From DATJPR01 sp035506295 (GTDB taxonomy: Bacteria; Bacteroidota; Ignavibacteria; UBA10030; UBA6906): a stretch of 16,943 nucleotides of DNA. The position numbers were made by a program, and so were the translations under genes. Below, in pieces: positions 1 to 9,373 of this stretch. Each line of letters begins with the position of its first letter. The first letter of the stretch is position 1. The stretch covers positions 1 through 16,943 of the forward strand of contig DATJPR010000218.1 of NCBI GenBank assembly GCA_035506295.1, given 5' to 3'. The notes under the pieces are model-generated. The model was not told the DNA's origin and did not search any database. It worked only from the letters and a program-made list of their open reading frames with translations.

Positions 1-467
1 AACACCCCCGGGATGGCCTTCTGCAGGTCGCTGATCAATGACGTCATATCGCGTTTGAACTGCGCGGCTTGACCGGACGGGAGGCTGATCATCCATGGTG
101 AATCGGCATCATGGAAGTTGTGAACGTAGCAAATGTCGTGCAGGGCGGCCGACGCGGCTTCGTACTCATGGAGCATTTTCTTGATCGTCGTCATCCTGCC
201 GGTGCCCGACACGCCGGTCACAAAAATATTGTATCCCGCGTGATTCACTTCCAGGCCGAGCCGGAGCGCACGCAATGCCCGGTCCTGGCCGATGATCGCG
301 TTGTTGGCGGGGGCATCGGCTCTCTGCTCCAGGCCGGGCTGGTCGGGCGGACATTTCCAGCGCAGGTGTTCGACGGGAACGAGGAAGGATGAGATCGAAG
401 ATGTACTGGAGTGTTTCCGGCGTGAACGTTGGGGCGCCGGTCGTTTCGGTCGGGATCGACGTTTCAT
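1..467 (-). CDS. Lon-like ATP-dependent protease (AAA_32 / LonB-type), N-terminal part only
   Basis: The gene is cut by the left window edge; about 155 N-terminal residues are visible. The segment LRWKCPPD, then IIGQDRALRAL (residues 58-68), GYNIFVTGVSGTGR (about 78-91) and CYVHNF followed by a basic/acidic helix match the start of Lon-like proteases with an AAA_32 domain, in which a central helical region and a C-terminal Ser-Lys Lon protease domain follow. Those later parts are outside the window, so proteolytic activity cannot be confirmed. The P-loop reads GVSGTGR, with Arg91 where a Walker A lysine is usual. The only in-frame ATG is at 467, preceded by AGGA ten bases upstream. It lies 34 bp after rodA and is probably the last visible gene of that operon. 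The first 26 or so codons look poorly coding in this frame (see findings). Family call is confident; the exact N-terminus is not. Confidence 0.85.
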   Translation of the reverse strand, partial: MKRRSRPKRPAPQRSRRKHSSTSSISSFLVPVEHLRWKCPPDQPGLEQRADAPANNAIIGQDRALRALRLGLEVNHAGYNIFVTGVSGTGRMTTIKKMLHEYEAASAALHDICYVHNFHDADSPWMISLPSGQAAQFKRDMTSLISDLQKAIPGV

Positions 468-501
468 GGAGAAATCATCCTGTGGGGGAATCGATCAGTG
501 T

Positions 502-1719
502 TTAGTACTCTTTCCGGTGTGCATGCAGGTTCAGGAGAATCCCCATGATGCACAATGTCGTGATGACAAACGAGCCACCGTAGCTGAGAAAGGGCAGGGG
601 GACGCCGACGACGGGCATCAGTCCGACAGCCATCCCGAGATTGATGAGCATGTGCGCAGCGAGAATGCCCGTCACCCCAATGGCGAGAATGCTGCTGTAC
701 CGGTTCTTCACGATCGAAGCGATCGAAACGCCGCGCGCAAGGAGCCACATGGAGAGCCCGATGACGCTCACTGCTCCGACGAAGCCGAACTCCTCGCCGG
801 GAACACAGAAGATGAAATCCGTCCACTGCTCGGGGATGAAATTCAATTGTGTCTGCGTTCCCTTCAGGTAACCCTTGCCGAAGGGACCGCCGGAACCGAT
901 GGCGACCTTCGATTGCAGGATGTTGTATCCGGCGCCCAGAGGATCGGCGTTCGGATTCAGGAACGTGTAGATCCGTTTCTGTTGATAGGGCTTCAAGCCG
1001 TCATAGACAAATTGCACGGAGATGCCGAGGAGCACCGTAAGGGAAAACACCACCGCGGCAACGAGGTTGTGATCGCGCGTCAGAAACAGCAGCACGCCGA
1101 CGACGACGATGGTGACAAGAAACCACGACGTTCCGAGCAACGCGGCCACGGAGACGACGATCGGTCCGATGATCGAGAGCAGCGTGAACCTCGACGCGCC
1201 GGCCCAGTACAACACCGGGAAGAACAATCCGCCGAAAATCACCGCGGTGCCGAAATCGGGCTGGAGCATGATGAGGAGCATGGGTGCGGCAACGATCCCC
1301 GTCGCGAACGTGAGGTTGCGCAGGTTCTTGAGGGAGACATCAGAACGGGAAAGGTATTGGGCGAGGGCCATCGCCGTCGAGATCTTCGCGAACTCCGCCG
1401 GCTGAAGCCGGAAGACGCCCAGATTGAACCAGCTCGTCGACCCGGAAACGGTCCTTCCGATGAGCAGCACGGAAAGGAGAAGCGCAAGGGAACCGAAATA
1501 TGCAGGGAAGGAAATGAACTGGATGAACCGGAGCGGCGTCGCCCAGAGCGCCATCATCACCACGATGCCCAGCGCCATCCAGATGACCTGTTTGGCGTAG
1601 ACGGTCGGCATATGCGCGTCGAACACGGCGCTATAGACGGAGGCAAGCCCGATCACCGCCAGCAGGAGTGTGATGGCCAGGAGTCGAAGATCGATCCGTT
1701 CATTCAGATAGCTGAACAT
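502..1719 (-). CDS. rodA: RodA, SEDS-family peptidoglycan glycosyltransferase
   Basis: A 405-residue polytopic membrane protein of the FtsW/RodA/SpoVE (SEDS) family, which polymerises lipid II into glycan strands with PBP2 during cell elongation. It has about ten hydrophobic segments. The SEDS signature FIPEQWTDFIF, containing the conserved Asp301, is followed by GEEFGFVGA, and near the C-terminus by GLMPVVGVPLPFLSYGGS. It is a little longer than E. coli RodA (about 370 residues), mostly through the middle region. The ATG at 1719 lies 9 bp after the mrdA stop; the Shine-Dalgarno TGAGG includes that stop codon, suggesting translational coupling. Being next to mrdA and mreBCD favours RodA over FtsW. 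Confidence 0.96.
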   Translation of the reverse strand: MFSYLNERIDLRLLAITLLLAVIGLASVYSAVFDAHMPTVYAKQVIWMALGIVVMMALWATPLRFIQFISFPAYFGSLALLLSVLLIGRTVSGSTSWFNLGVFRLQPAEFAKISTAMALAQYLSRSDVSLKNLRNLTFATGIVAAPMLLIMLQPDFGTAVIFGGLFFPVLYWAGASRFTLLSIIGPIVVSVAALLGTSWFLVTIVVVGVLLFLTRDHNLVAAVVFSLTVLLGISVQFVYDGLKPYQQKRIYTFLNPNADPLGAGYNILQSKVAIGSGGPFGKGYLKGTQTQLNFIPEQWTDFIFCVPGEEFGFVGAVSVIGLSMWLLARGVSIASIVKNRYSSILAIGVTGILAAHMLINLGMAVGLMPVVGVPLPFLSYGGSFVITTLCIMGILLNLHAHRKEY

Positions 1720-1728
1720 GACGCAACC

Positions 1729-3579
1729 TCAGTGGTGCAATTCCACATTGAGCTCCTCGGGCTGCGGGGTTTGTGCGATGGTCCGCGGCGCCTGATGCGG
1801 AGGCGCAACGTTGCGGATCAGTTTTCCGAAGAGATACCGCTCCATGCACATGCCCGCGACCGGTGCGGCTGCCGTGCCGCCAAAGCCGGCGTTTTCAATC
1901 AGTACGCAGATGGCGATGCGAGGATGGTCGTAGGGTGCGAAGCCGACGAACCAGGCATGGTCTTTCCCGTGTGGATTCTGCGCGGTGCCGGTTTTCCCGG
2001 CAACCTCGATGCCTTGAATTCGCGCCGCACCGCCCGTCCCCCCCGGCTCCATCACCGCGCGCCGCATCCCTTCACGGACGATTGCCCAGCTTTCAGGACG
2101 AATCTGAATGACCCGTGTCGGGAACGAGAGCGTGTCGGTATGTCCCGTCGCCTTATCCACCGTTGCGAACACCGTGTGTGGCTCATGGTACTGCCCCTCG
2201 TTCGCGAGCACCATTGCGTACAACGCCATCTGCAGGGGCGTTACTCCGACTTCGCCCTGTCCGATCCCGAGGCTCGGAAGAAACCCCTTCGTCCATCCGC
2301 GCGGTCCATATCGCTTGTCCATGTATTCCGTCGTCGGAAGAAGGCCGGGGTTTTCTTCGTTGATATCCAGTCCGGTCAGGTGTCCGAACCCGAGCCGCGC
2401 TCCCATTGCCGCCCACCGGTCGAGGCCGACCTTGAGCATCAATTGATAAAAGTACACGTTGCACGAAACCTTGAGGGCGTTCACCATGTCCACCGAGCCG
2501 TGGACGTGCAGGTCCTTGAACACCTTGTTCCCGAAGGGGAATGCGCCGGTGCAGGTGATACGCCACGATGGCGACACAACATTGTCTTCCAGGGCTGCAA
2601 GAGCCAGAAGCATTTTGAAGGTCGATCCCGGCGGATAACGTGAAAGCGTCGCACGATTGAACAGGGGATGCGCGGGATCATCGCTGAGGTTGCGCCAGGT
2701 CTTCGGGCTGATCACGCCGCTGAACAGGTTAAGATCATAGTCGGGAGAGCTGACCATCGCGAGGATGCCGCCGTTGTCCGGGTCGACGGCAACGACCGAG
2801 CCGCGCTTGTCGACCATCAACGATTCTGCAAACGCCTGGAACCCGCCATCAAGCGTCAGGAGGAGGTCTTTGCCCGCCACGGCGGGAATGTCGCTCCGGC
2901 CGTTGTCGAACTGACCCACGATCTGCCCGCGGACGTTGACGGTGCTGAGCTCCGCGCCTTTCTCGCCGCGCAGGACGCTTTCGTATTCTGATTCGAGGCC
3001 GGCGGACCCGATGACGTCGCCGGGTGCATATTCATCACTCATGACTTTCAGCTGGCTCTCGGAAATCTCTTTCGCGTAGCCAAGCAGGTGCGACGCCTTC
3101 GCAATCGTGGGATAGTCTCGTTTGGACTCGACGACATAGTCCACGCCCGAGAGCAGAGCACGGTGCTCCTCGATAGTGGAGAGCATGCGGAAGTCGATGT
3201 CGCGACGGATCTTCACGGGCTGGAACCGGGAGATCTGTTCCCCTTTCTTCAACCTGTCGATGATGAAGTCCGGTTCGAGACCGAGGATGGAAGAGAGATA
3301 GGGGATTTCGCCGCGGTTGAACTCATACGGCATGATGGTGACGGTGAAGGCGGGACGGTTGTCGACGATCAGGAGACGGTTCCTATCGTACATGTTGCCA
3401 CGAACGGGGTCATGCGGGATCGTTCTGATGCTGTTCTCGTCCGACTTCTTGCCGTATTCCACACGGTAGATCATCTGCAGCTGGAACAGTCGCCCGACGA
3501 AGAGGAGAAAGATCAGGCCCACCACCACATGTAGCGTGCGGCGTTTGGCATAGACCTGAATGTCGTCCTGCAGCGTCAT
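1729..3579 (-). CDS. mrdA: Penicillin-binding protein 2, elongasome transpeptidase
   Basis: A 616-residue class B penicillin-binding protein that cross-links peptidoglycan during elongation as the partner of RodA. A short cytoplasmic N-terminus and one membrane segment (about residues 14-36) are followed by the pedestal domain with RGNMYDRN, then the transpeptidase. All three active-site motifs are intact: SxxK as S319-T-F-K322 in YPPGSTFK, SxN as S372-C-N374, and KTG as K529-T-G531. The C-terminal tail after about residue 590 is Pro/Gln-rich and probably disordered. The start codon overlaps the mreD stop by 4 bp. Length and context fit PBP2 rather than the division protein FtsI. Confidence 0.97.
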   Translation of the reverse strand: MTLQDDIQVYAKRRTLHVVVGLIFLLFVGRLFQLQMIYRVEYGKKSDENSIRTIPHDPVRGNMYDRNRLLIVDNRPAFTVTIMPYEFNRGEIPYLSSILGLEPDFIIDRLKKGEQISRFQPVKIRRDIDFRMLSTIEEHRALLSGVDYVVESKRDYPTIAKASHLLGYAKEISESQLKVMSDEYAPGDVIGSAGLESEYESVLRGEKGAELSTVNVRGQIVGQFDNGRSDIPAVAGKDLLLTLDGGFQAFAESLMVDKRGSVVAVDPDNGGILAMVSSPDYDLNLFSGVISPKTWRNLSDDPAHPLFNRATLSRYPPGSTFKMLLALAALEDNVVSPSWRITCTGAFPFGNKVFKDLHVHGSVDMVNALKVSCNVYFYQLMLKVGLDRWAAMGARLGFGHLTGLDINEENPGLLPTTEYMDKRYGPRGWTKGFLPSLGIGQGEVGVTPLQMALYAMVLANEGQYHEPHTVFATVDKATGHTDTLSFPTRVIQIRPESWAIVREGMRRAVMEPGGTGGAARIQGIEVAGKTGTAQNPHGKDHAWFVGFAPYDHPRIAICVLIENAGFGGTAAAPVAGMCMERYLFGKLIRNVAPPHQAPRTIAQTPQPEELNVELHH

Positions 3580-4073
3580 ATCAGCACCCGCGCTCTTCGT
3601 GCGAACACCATCATCGGGATGAGCGAGAGGGCGACCGTGTAGCCGGTCGACGGGATGCCGTACACGACGACGGCATTGCTCATCGTGATGTCGGAACCCT
3701 GGAGGTAAATGGCAAAGTAGACGAGGTTATGCACCACGGCGGCGATCGCCGTAAACAAGGGGAACTGGTAACCCCCCAACGCCGGCAACACGCGGTTGTC
3801 GTCGTGGAAAAACCCCGCGACGAACCCCGCGATGGTTTTGGACAGCGCCGCCAGGCCGAGCATCCCGTCATGACCGCTGAGAAGGTCCATCGCAAGCCCG
3901 AGGCAGAAGCCGGCGGTGACGGCGGTCGCCTGTCCTTCGACAAGGGCGAGCGCGACGATCCAGATCAGCAGGAGATCGGGGACGATGGTCTCAATCGCCA
4001 TGAAGCGGACCACGGTGGTCTGCAAGACGATGAGACCTAGGGAAATGAAACAATATCGTACAACGAGGCGCAT
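3576..4073 (-). CDS. mreD: Rod shape-determining protein MreD
   Basis: A 165-residue, very hydrophobic protein with five or six predicted membrane segments, the usual size and character of MreD. MreD is an inner-membrane component of the Mre/Rod complex that connects MreC, MreB and the PBP2-RodA synthase. The sequence is weakly conserved, as is normal for MreD; recognition rests on DLLLIWIVALA near residue 33, the short acidic loop LAMDLLSG, and position between mreC and mrdA. It starts 15 bp after mreC and its stop overlaps the mrdA start by 4 bp. No good Shine-Dalgarno is seen before its ATG, so translation may depend on coupling to mreC. Confidence 0.93.
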   Translation of the reverse strand: MRLVVRYCFISLGLIVLQTTVVRFMAIETIVPDLLLIWIVALALVEGQATAVTAGFCLGLAMDLLSGHDGMLGLAALSKTIAGFVAGFFHDDNRVLPALGGYQFPLFTAIAAVVHNLVYFAIYLQGSDITMSNAVVVYGIPSTGYTVALSLIPMMVFARRARVLI

Positions 4074-4088
4074 AACGTGCCGGTGATG

Positions 4089-4928
4089 TTACAGATGGTC
4101 TTCAACAGTCCTGGCTTCGACGGAGATTCTACTCGAGTCGATCGGGGAGCTGACGATGAATACTTCTTCCAGCCGGGTGAAATCGACGCCGGGCGCGATA
4201 TCGATCACCTGAAAAAGCGATCCGGGCAGGAGCCGTGTGGAAGCCACGACGCCGATGGCGATGCCTTCCGGATAGACCGTGCTGTATCCCGACGTAACGA
4301 TGACGTCGCCCTCCTTCACGTCCATCGTCTTGACGACATCGGAGAACTGGAGCGTCGGCCCTCCCTGCCACTGGACAATGCCGTCGACACGGCTCCGCTG
4401 GTCCTTCGCGCTCACGCGCAAGTCCTTGTTCAGGAGGATTTGCCCGACGGAGTATCCCGAGCTCGTGGCGACGATCTTGCCCACAAGGCCGTCCGGCGAA
4501 ACGATGGGGGCGTTCAGGCGCACGCCGTCGTGGTTGCCGATGTCGAGGGTGACGGTGTTGCGGAGGAGCTGGAGTGTTTTGCCGACGACGTCGGCGGCCA
4601 GGAGCCGGCCCTTGCTCTTCTGCTTGAGGTCGATCATCGCGCGGAGCCGGATGTTCTCGAGGCGTGCTTCGCGCAGTCGGTTGACCTCATCGGAGAGATT
4701 CATGTTCTCCTCCACGAGGGCCTTGTTCTCGCGGCGGAGATTGAAATAGTCCGGAATGAAGGTGAACGAATCCTGAAGAAAACCGACGGTCAGCACGGCG
4801 GCGGAACGCAGGGCGCTCATCTGCTGCCCATCGTTCGTGGCCAGAAGAGCGAGGGAAATGCCGGTGAAGAATGCGAACAGGAGGTACTCTTTAAACGCGA
4901 CGACCATTTCGTACAGCTTCTTCATCAT
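4089..4928 (-). CDS. mreC: Rod shape-determining protein MreC
   Basis: A 279-residue protein with a short cytoplasmic start, one membrane segment (about residues 14-31), a periplasmic coiled coil rich in E, R, N and L (about 60-100) and the double beta-barrel MreC domain (about 105-265). Recognisable MreC patterns are GLVGKIVATSSGYSVGQIL, the DGIVQWQG turn and GDVIVTSGYSTVYPEGI. MreC links cytoplasmic MreB filaments to periplasmic PBP2. Two consecutive ATG codons (4928 and 4925) could start it; the first is 7 bp after the mreB stop. There is no extended C-terminal tail. Confidence 0.96.
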   Translation of the reverse strand: MMKKLYEMVVAFKEYLLFAFFTGISLALLATNDGQQMSALRSAAVLTVGFLQDSFTFIPDYFNLRRENKALVEENMNLSDEVNRLREARLENIRLRAMIDLKQKSKGRLLAADVVGKTLQLLRNTVTLDIGNHDGVRLNAPIVSPDGLVGKIVATSSGYSVGQILLNKDLRVSAKDQRSRVDGIVQWQGGPTLQFSDVVKTMDVKEGDVIVTSGYSTVYPEGIAIGVVASTRLLPGSLFQVIDIAPGVDFTRLEEVFIVSSPIDSSRISVEARTVEDHL

Positions 4929-4935
4929 AGCGTGC

Positions 4936-5961
<1,026 letters not shown>

Positions 5962-5984
5962 AGAGTCTTTGCGATTAAGGGAAG

Positions 5985-6002
5985 GATCCTATCGTCAGGA
6001 TC
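5985..6002 (-). terminator. Small perfect inverted repeat between purH and mreB
   Basis: On the minus strand the sequence reads GATCCT, a 6-base loop GACGAT, then AGGATC: a perfect 6-bp stem within the 46-bp purH-mreB gap. It is followed by CTTCCCTTAATC, which is pyrimidine-rich but not a true U-tract. It could be a weak terminator or attenuator separating pur from mre expression, an mRNA processing site, or chance. No better terminator is visible in the gap. Confidence 0.3.
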
Positions 6003-6007
6003 GGTTC

Positions 6008-7549
6008 CTAGTGTCTGAAATGGCGTGTTCCGGTAAACACCATGGCGATGCCGTGGTCATCCGCGGCGGCGATCACTTCCGGATCGCGAATCGATCCGCC
6101 GGGCTGAATCACGGCCGTTGCCCCCGCCTTGATTGCCTCGATCACGCCGTCGGCAAAGGGAAAATACGCATCGGAGGCCATCACCGATCCCTGGAGGGAT
6201 AGCCCTGCAACCGCGGCCTTTTGCACGGCGATCCTCGAGGAGTCGACGCGCGACATCTGCCCGGCGCCGATCCCCAGGGTCCGGTGGGCCGACGCATACA
6301 CGATCGCGTTCGACTTCACGTGCTTTGCCACGATCCAGGCGAAATTCATTGCGGCAAGTTCGTCCGCCGTGGGCGCCCGCTTCGATACCACGCGGCGCTC
6401 TTCGTCTTCGGCGCGCTTGACGTCGGCGTCCTGGACCAGATAACCGCCAGGCACGCTGCGCATCGTCGGACCCTTGAGCGCGTCCCGGAACGACGCGTGC
6501 ATCACCATCAGGCGACGGTCTTTCTTCTTGCGGAGGAACTCCAGGACGGGCTCCGGAAACGCCGGGCTTATGATGACTTCGGTGAACAACTTGTTGATGT
6601 GCTCCGCGGTCTCGGCATCGAGCGCGCGGTTCGTCGCCACGATGCCGCCGAAGGCCGAAGAGGGATCGGTGGCCAGCGCCTGTTCATATGCCTCGCAGAG
6701 CGACGCGGCAGTGCTCACACCGCAGGGGTTCGTGTGTTTGATGATCGCGACGGCGGGTTCCTGAAATTCCGCGATCAATGCCGCGGCCGCGCTGATGTCG
6801 AGGATATTGTTGTAGGAGAGCTCCTTGCCGTGCAGATGTTCAAAGTGATGCGTGAATTCCCCGTACAGAGACGCAGACTGATGAGGATTTTCGCCGTACC
6901 GCAACGGGAGATCGAGCGAAGCCTGAAGTGTCAGTCCTCTTGCGGGCGTGTCGTGCTTGGCCCGTTGGGAGAGATAGCGTGCGATCGCGGAATCGTATGC
7001 GGCGGTTGCGTGGAACACTTCGCAGGCAAGCCGGTAACAGGTTTCTTCCGACAGACATCCGCCGTGCGCGCGGAGCTCTTCAGCGACGGATGCATACTGC
7101 GAGGGATTGCTGAGCACGGCACGGTGCCGGTGATTCTTGGCCGCCGAGCGCAACATGGCCGGCCCGCCGATGTCAATGTTTTCGATCGCTTCTTCCAGAC
7201 TCACGCCTTCACGGGCGATCGTCTGCTCGAACGGATACAAGTTGACGACCACCATGTCTATTGGCTGAATGCCGAGCTCTTGCATTTGACGCTGGTGCTG
7301 TGCGTTGGAGTTGACGCCGAGCAGTCCGCCGTGAATCTTCGGGTGGAGCGTCTTCACTCTGCCGTCGAGAATTTCCGGGAAGCCGGTGACGTCGGAGACC
7401 TGTTTCACGGGAATGCCCGCCGCCGCGAGGGTGGACGCAGTTCCTCCCGTCGAAAGAATTTCCACTCCTCCGGATGCGAGCGCTCGGGCAAAGTCCAGCA
7501 GACCGTGTTTGTCGGAGACGCTGATGAGTGCGCGGCGAATCTGGATCAC
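6008..7549 (-). CDS. purH: Bifunctional AICAR transformylase / IMP cyclohydrolase
   Basis: A 513-residue cytoplasmic enzyme for the last two steps of de novo purine synthesis: AICAR plus 10-formyl-THF gives FAICAR, which is then closed to IMP. Residues 1 to about 130 form the MGS-like cyclohydrolase domain (SVSDKHGLLDFARAL, STGGTAST, GRVKTLHPKIHGGLL). The remainder is the transformylase, with the catalytic Lys-His pair K271-H272 in IIKHTNPCG. The C-terminus reads VFTGTRHFRH, typical of full-length PurH. It starts with GTG at 7549, and that GTGA overlaps the purN stop by 4 bp, indicating coupled translation with the preceding step of the same pathway. Confidence 0.98.
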   Translation of the reverse strand: MIQIRRALISVSDKHGLLDFARALASGGVEILSTGGTASTLAAAGIPVKQVSDVTGFPEILDGRVKTLHPKIHGGLLGVNSNAQHQRQMQELGIQPIDMVVVNLYPFEQTIAREGVSLEEAIENIDIGGPAMLRSAAKNHRHRAVLSNPSQYASVAEELRAHGGCLSEETCYRLACEVFHATAAYDSAIARYLSQRAKHDTPARGLTLQASLDLPLRYGENPHQSASLYGEFTHHFEHLHGKELSYNNILDISAAAALIAEFQEPAVAIIKHTNPCGVSTAASLCEAYEQALATDPSSAFGGIVATNRALDAETAEHINKLFTEVIISPAFPEPVLEFLRKKKDRRLMVMHASFRDALKGPTMRSVPGGYLVQDADVKRAEDEERRVVSKRAPTADELAAMNFAWIVAKHVKSNAIVYASAHRTLGIGAGQMSRVDSSRIAVQKAAVAGLSLQGSVMASDAYFPFADGVIEAIKAGATAVIQPGGSIRDPEVIAAADDHGIAMVFTGTRHFRH

Positions 7550-8148
7550 GACGGGGTCCCTTTGTTCATGGACGCGGCGAGCCGGGCGATCGCCTCGGGC
7601 AGTATTCGATGTTCAACAGACAGCACACGTTCCGCAAGCGTCGCGGGAGTGTCGTCGCTTCTCACCGGGATGCGTTCTTGCAGAAGAATTTTCCCGTGGT
7701 CGTACTGCTCATCTACGACGTGCACGGTCGCGCCCGATTCCCGGTCGCCCGAGTGAATCACGGCTTCGTGGACGTGCATCCCGTACATCCCATCACCCCC
7801 ATATTTCGGAAGGAGCGCCGGATGGATGTTGATGATCCGGTTCCGATACGCTTCCACCAGCCTCGCAGGTATGCGTTTCATGAACCCGGCAAGAACGATC
7901 ACATCGATCGCGTGACTCCGGAGCAGGTTCAATAACGCTTCCGTGTAGTGTTCTTCCGAGGGGAACTGCTTCTGACTGAAGTGAACGGCAGGTATGGCGT
8001 TTGCCCGGGCGATGTCCAGGATCCCCGAACTTGAGTTGTTGCTCATCACCAGTGAGATCGTGACTCCTTCAAGCCCCCCCTCCTCCTTTGCCTTCAGGAT
8101 CGCCTGGAAATTTGAACCCCGTCCGGAGCCGAACACGGCAACATTCAC
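7546..8148 (-). CDS. purN: Phosphoribosylglycinamide formyltransferase (GAR transformylase)
   Basis: A 200-residue cytoplasmic enzyme that transfers formyl from 10-formyl-THF to GAR in purine synthesis. The phosphate loop FGSGRGSNFQAI is at the N-terminus. The catalytic residues of the family are present: N107 and H109 in IINIHPALLP, and D146 in HVVDEQYD. The start is GTG at 8148, because the ORF begins with the conserved MNVAVFGSG stretch immediately there; the Shine-Dalgarno is weak. It shares a 4-bp overlap with purH. An AT-rich stretch upstream probably carries the promoter of the long downstream run. Confidence 0.97.
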   Translation of the reverse strand: MNVAVFGSGRGSNFQAILKAKEEGGLEGVTISLVMSNNSSSGILDIARANAIPAVHFSQKQFPSEEHYTEALLNLLRSHAIDVIVLAGFMKRIPARLVEAYRNRIINIHPALLPKYGGDGMYGMHVHEAVIHSGDRESGATVHVVDEQYDHGKILLQERIPVRSDDTPATLAERVLSVEHRILPEAIARLAASMNKGTPS

Positions 8149-8187
8149 GGTAGGTCCCGTACTGCTTTCGAGTGAAAGGAATACAAT

Positions 8188-8216
8188 AAAGTAAGATAAT
8201 AGCGAACGAAATTCAA
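8188..8216 (-). promoter_or_regulatory. Candidate promoter for purN-purH-(mre/rod)
   Basis: The 120-bp gap between the LD-carboxypeptidase stop and purN is the most AT-rich stretch of this region. On the minus strand it contains TTGAAT, a 17-base spacer and TACTTT, a weak sigma70-like pair. A TATTAT at 8201-8196 is a better -10 box but has no matching -35. No purine-repressor-like palindrome or riboswitch-like structure is evident. Confidence 0.35.
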
Positions 8217-8252
8217 GAAATGCGAGAGAAACGGCGAAACTTCAACAGGATT

Positions 8253-8274
8253 GGCTCTCGACACTCGATCAGCC
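8253..8274 (-). terminator. Weak interrupted hairpin at the end of the LD-carboxypeptidase gene
   Basis: The arms GGCT/AGCC flank an inner TCGA/TCGA pair around a 3-base loop, with small bulges. The hairpin overlaps the stop codon at 8271-8269. No U-tract follows, so this is at best a weak terminator or a 3'-end stabilising hairpin. Confidence 0.22.
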
Positions 8275-9219
8275 GTCCCGGCCGTTTGCGACAACGGGCT
8301 CGAGGAACGTGAGCGACGATGTCTCTGCATCAAGCTCGGCAAGGATGCCGATGGGGAGGGTGAGGGAATTCGGGACATGGCCGATCCGACATCCGGAAAC
8401 GAAGGGAACGGAGAGCTTCTCTGAGAGCGAACGAAGGACATCGTCTACACTGAGCGATGGCTGCGTGGGATCCTTGGGGGCACAGTCGGTGAACTGGCCG
8501 GCCAGGATGCCTGCGACGCCGCCAAGGACGCCGGCCTGGAGAAGCTGCGTGATCATCCGATCGACGCGGTACGGCTCTTCTCCGATTTCCTCGATAAAGA
8601 AGAGACTGCCTGTGAATTCTGGAAGGTATGGGGTTCCAGCCATCGCCGCGAGGAGCGAGAGATTCCCCCCGAGCAGACGGCCTCTCGCAAACCCCGGACG
8701 AAGCACGCGCCGTGCGCCGGCGTCCGCCACCGCGAACGAGGGAGCTGTCTTTCTCCCGAAAACGGTGTCCCAGAAGAGCTCTTCCATGGCCGGGTCGGGG
8801 TCGACCGCGAACTCGACAGCCGCCATGGGACCGTGAAATGTCAACAGGGATGACCTGGCGTAAATCGAGAGAAGGAGAGCGGTGATGTCGCTGTACCCGA
8901 CGAGGATCTTCGGATGGCGGCGGAGAAGATCGAAGTCAAGGAGCGGAAGGATGCGTGTTGCGCCATAGCCGCCTCTGAGGGCAAACACCGCCTTCACTTC
9001 CGGATCGCGGAACATCTCGTGAAGATCGTCCGCGCGTTCCTGATCGGCGCCGGCGAGATAGCCGTAGACACTCCGGACATGAGAAGCGAGTTTGACCCGG
9101 AGGCCGTTGCGCTCGAGGTAGCGCACGCCGGCGTCGATCCTGGAAGTATCCCGAACCGGGCTCGCGGGCGTCACCAGGCCAACGACATCGCGAGGTCGAA
9201 GGCGCTGGGGAATAATCAT
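8269..9219 (-). CDS. LD-carboxypeptidase (peptidase family S66, LdcA/MccF-like)
   Basis: A 316-residue serine peptidase related to LdcA, which removes the terminal D-Ala from tetrapeptide muropeptides in cell-wall recycling; MccF, which cleaves microcin C, belongs to the same family. The S66 catalytic elements are visible: nucleophile S110 in VGYSDITALL, a glutamate in FFIEEIGEEPYR (E210 or E211), and H281 in RIGHVPNSLTLPIG, plus ALRGGYGATRILP before the nucleophile. There is no signal peptide, so it should be cytoplasmic. The open frame extends upstream to a TTG at 9267, but homology begins at MIIPQRLRPRDVVGLVTPAS; ATG 9219 is chosen, with ATG 9228 the alternative. Substrate (muropeptide or peptide-nucleotide) cannot be told from sequence alone. 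Confidence 0.92.
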   Translation of the reverse strand: MIIPQRLRPRDVVGLVTPASPVRDTSRIDAGVRYLERNGLRVKLASHVRSVYGYLAGADQERADDLHEMFRDPEVKAVFALRGGYGATRILPLLDFDLLRRHPKILVGYSDITALLLSIYARSSLLTFHGPMAAVEFAVDPDPAMEELFWDTVFGRKTAPSFAVADAGARRVLRPGFARGRLLGGNLSLLAAMAGTPYLPEFTGSLFFIEEIGEEPYRVDRMITQLLQAGVLGGVAGILAGQFTDCAPKDPTQPSLSVDDVLRSLSEKLSVPFVSGCRIGHVPNSLTLPIGILAELDAETSSLTFLEPVVANGRDG

Positions 9220-9373
9220 AGCGCACATAGGCAGCCAGAAACCTGAGGACTCACAAGAAACGTGCAACGAGGGATCGAAGCCGAGAACACCCTGTTGCGG
9301 CGGGTAGGCCTGCCCCAGGGGCTTACGGAAGCGATCGAAGAGAAACTCAAAACGGAGCAGGAGAGCCAGCGGA

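Noticed and set aside
292..2643. 783-codon open frame on the plus strand
   Set aside because: It is antisense to rodA and mrdA, whose motifs are unmistakable. The translation is rich in H, R, D, E and lacks any recognisable domain, as expected of a GC-driven shadow frame.
6221..7756. 511-codon open frame on the plus strand
   Set aside because: It is antisense to purH and the purN end, both with complete catalytic motifs; the composition is of shadow type.
9220..9267. TTG start at 9267 for the LD-carboxypeptidase
   Set aside because: Family similarity begins at the ATG at 9219; the extra 16 residues contain no family features and lie in a region expected to hold the leader.
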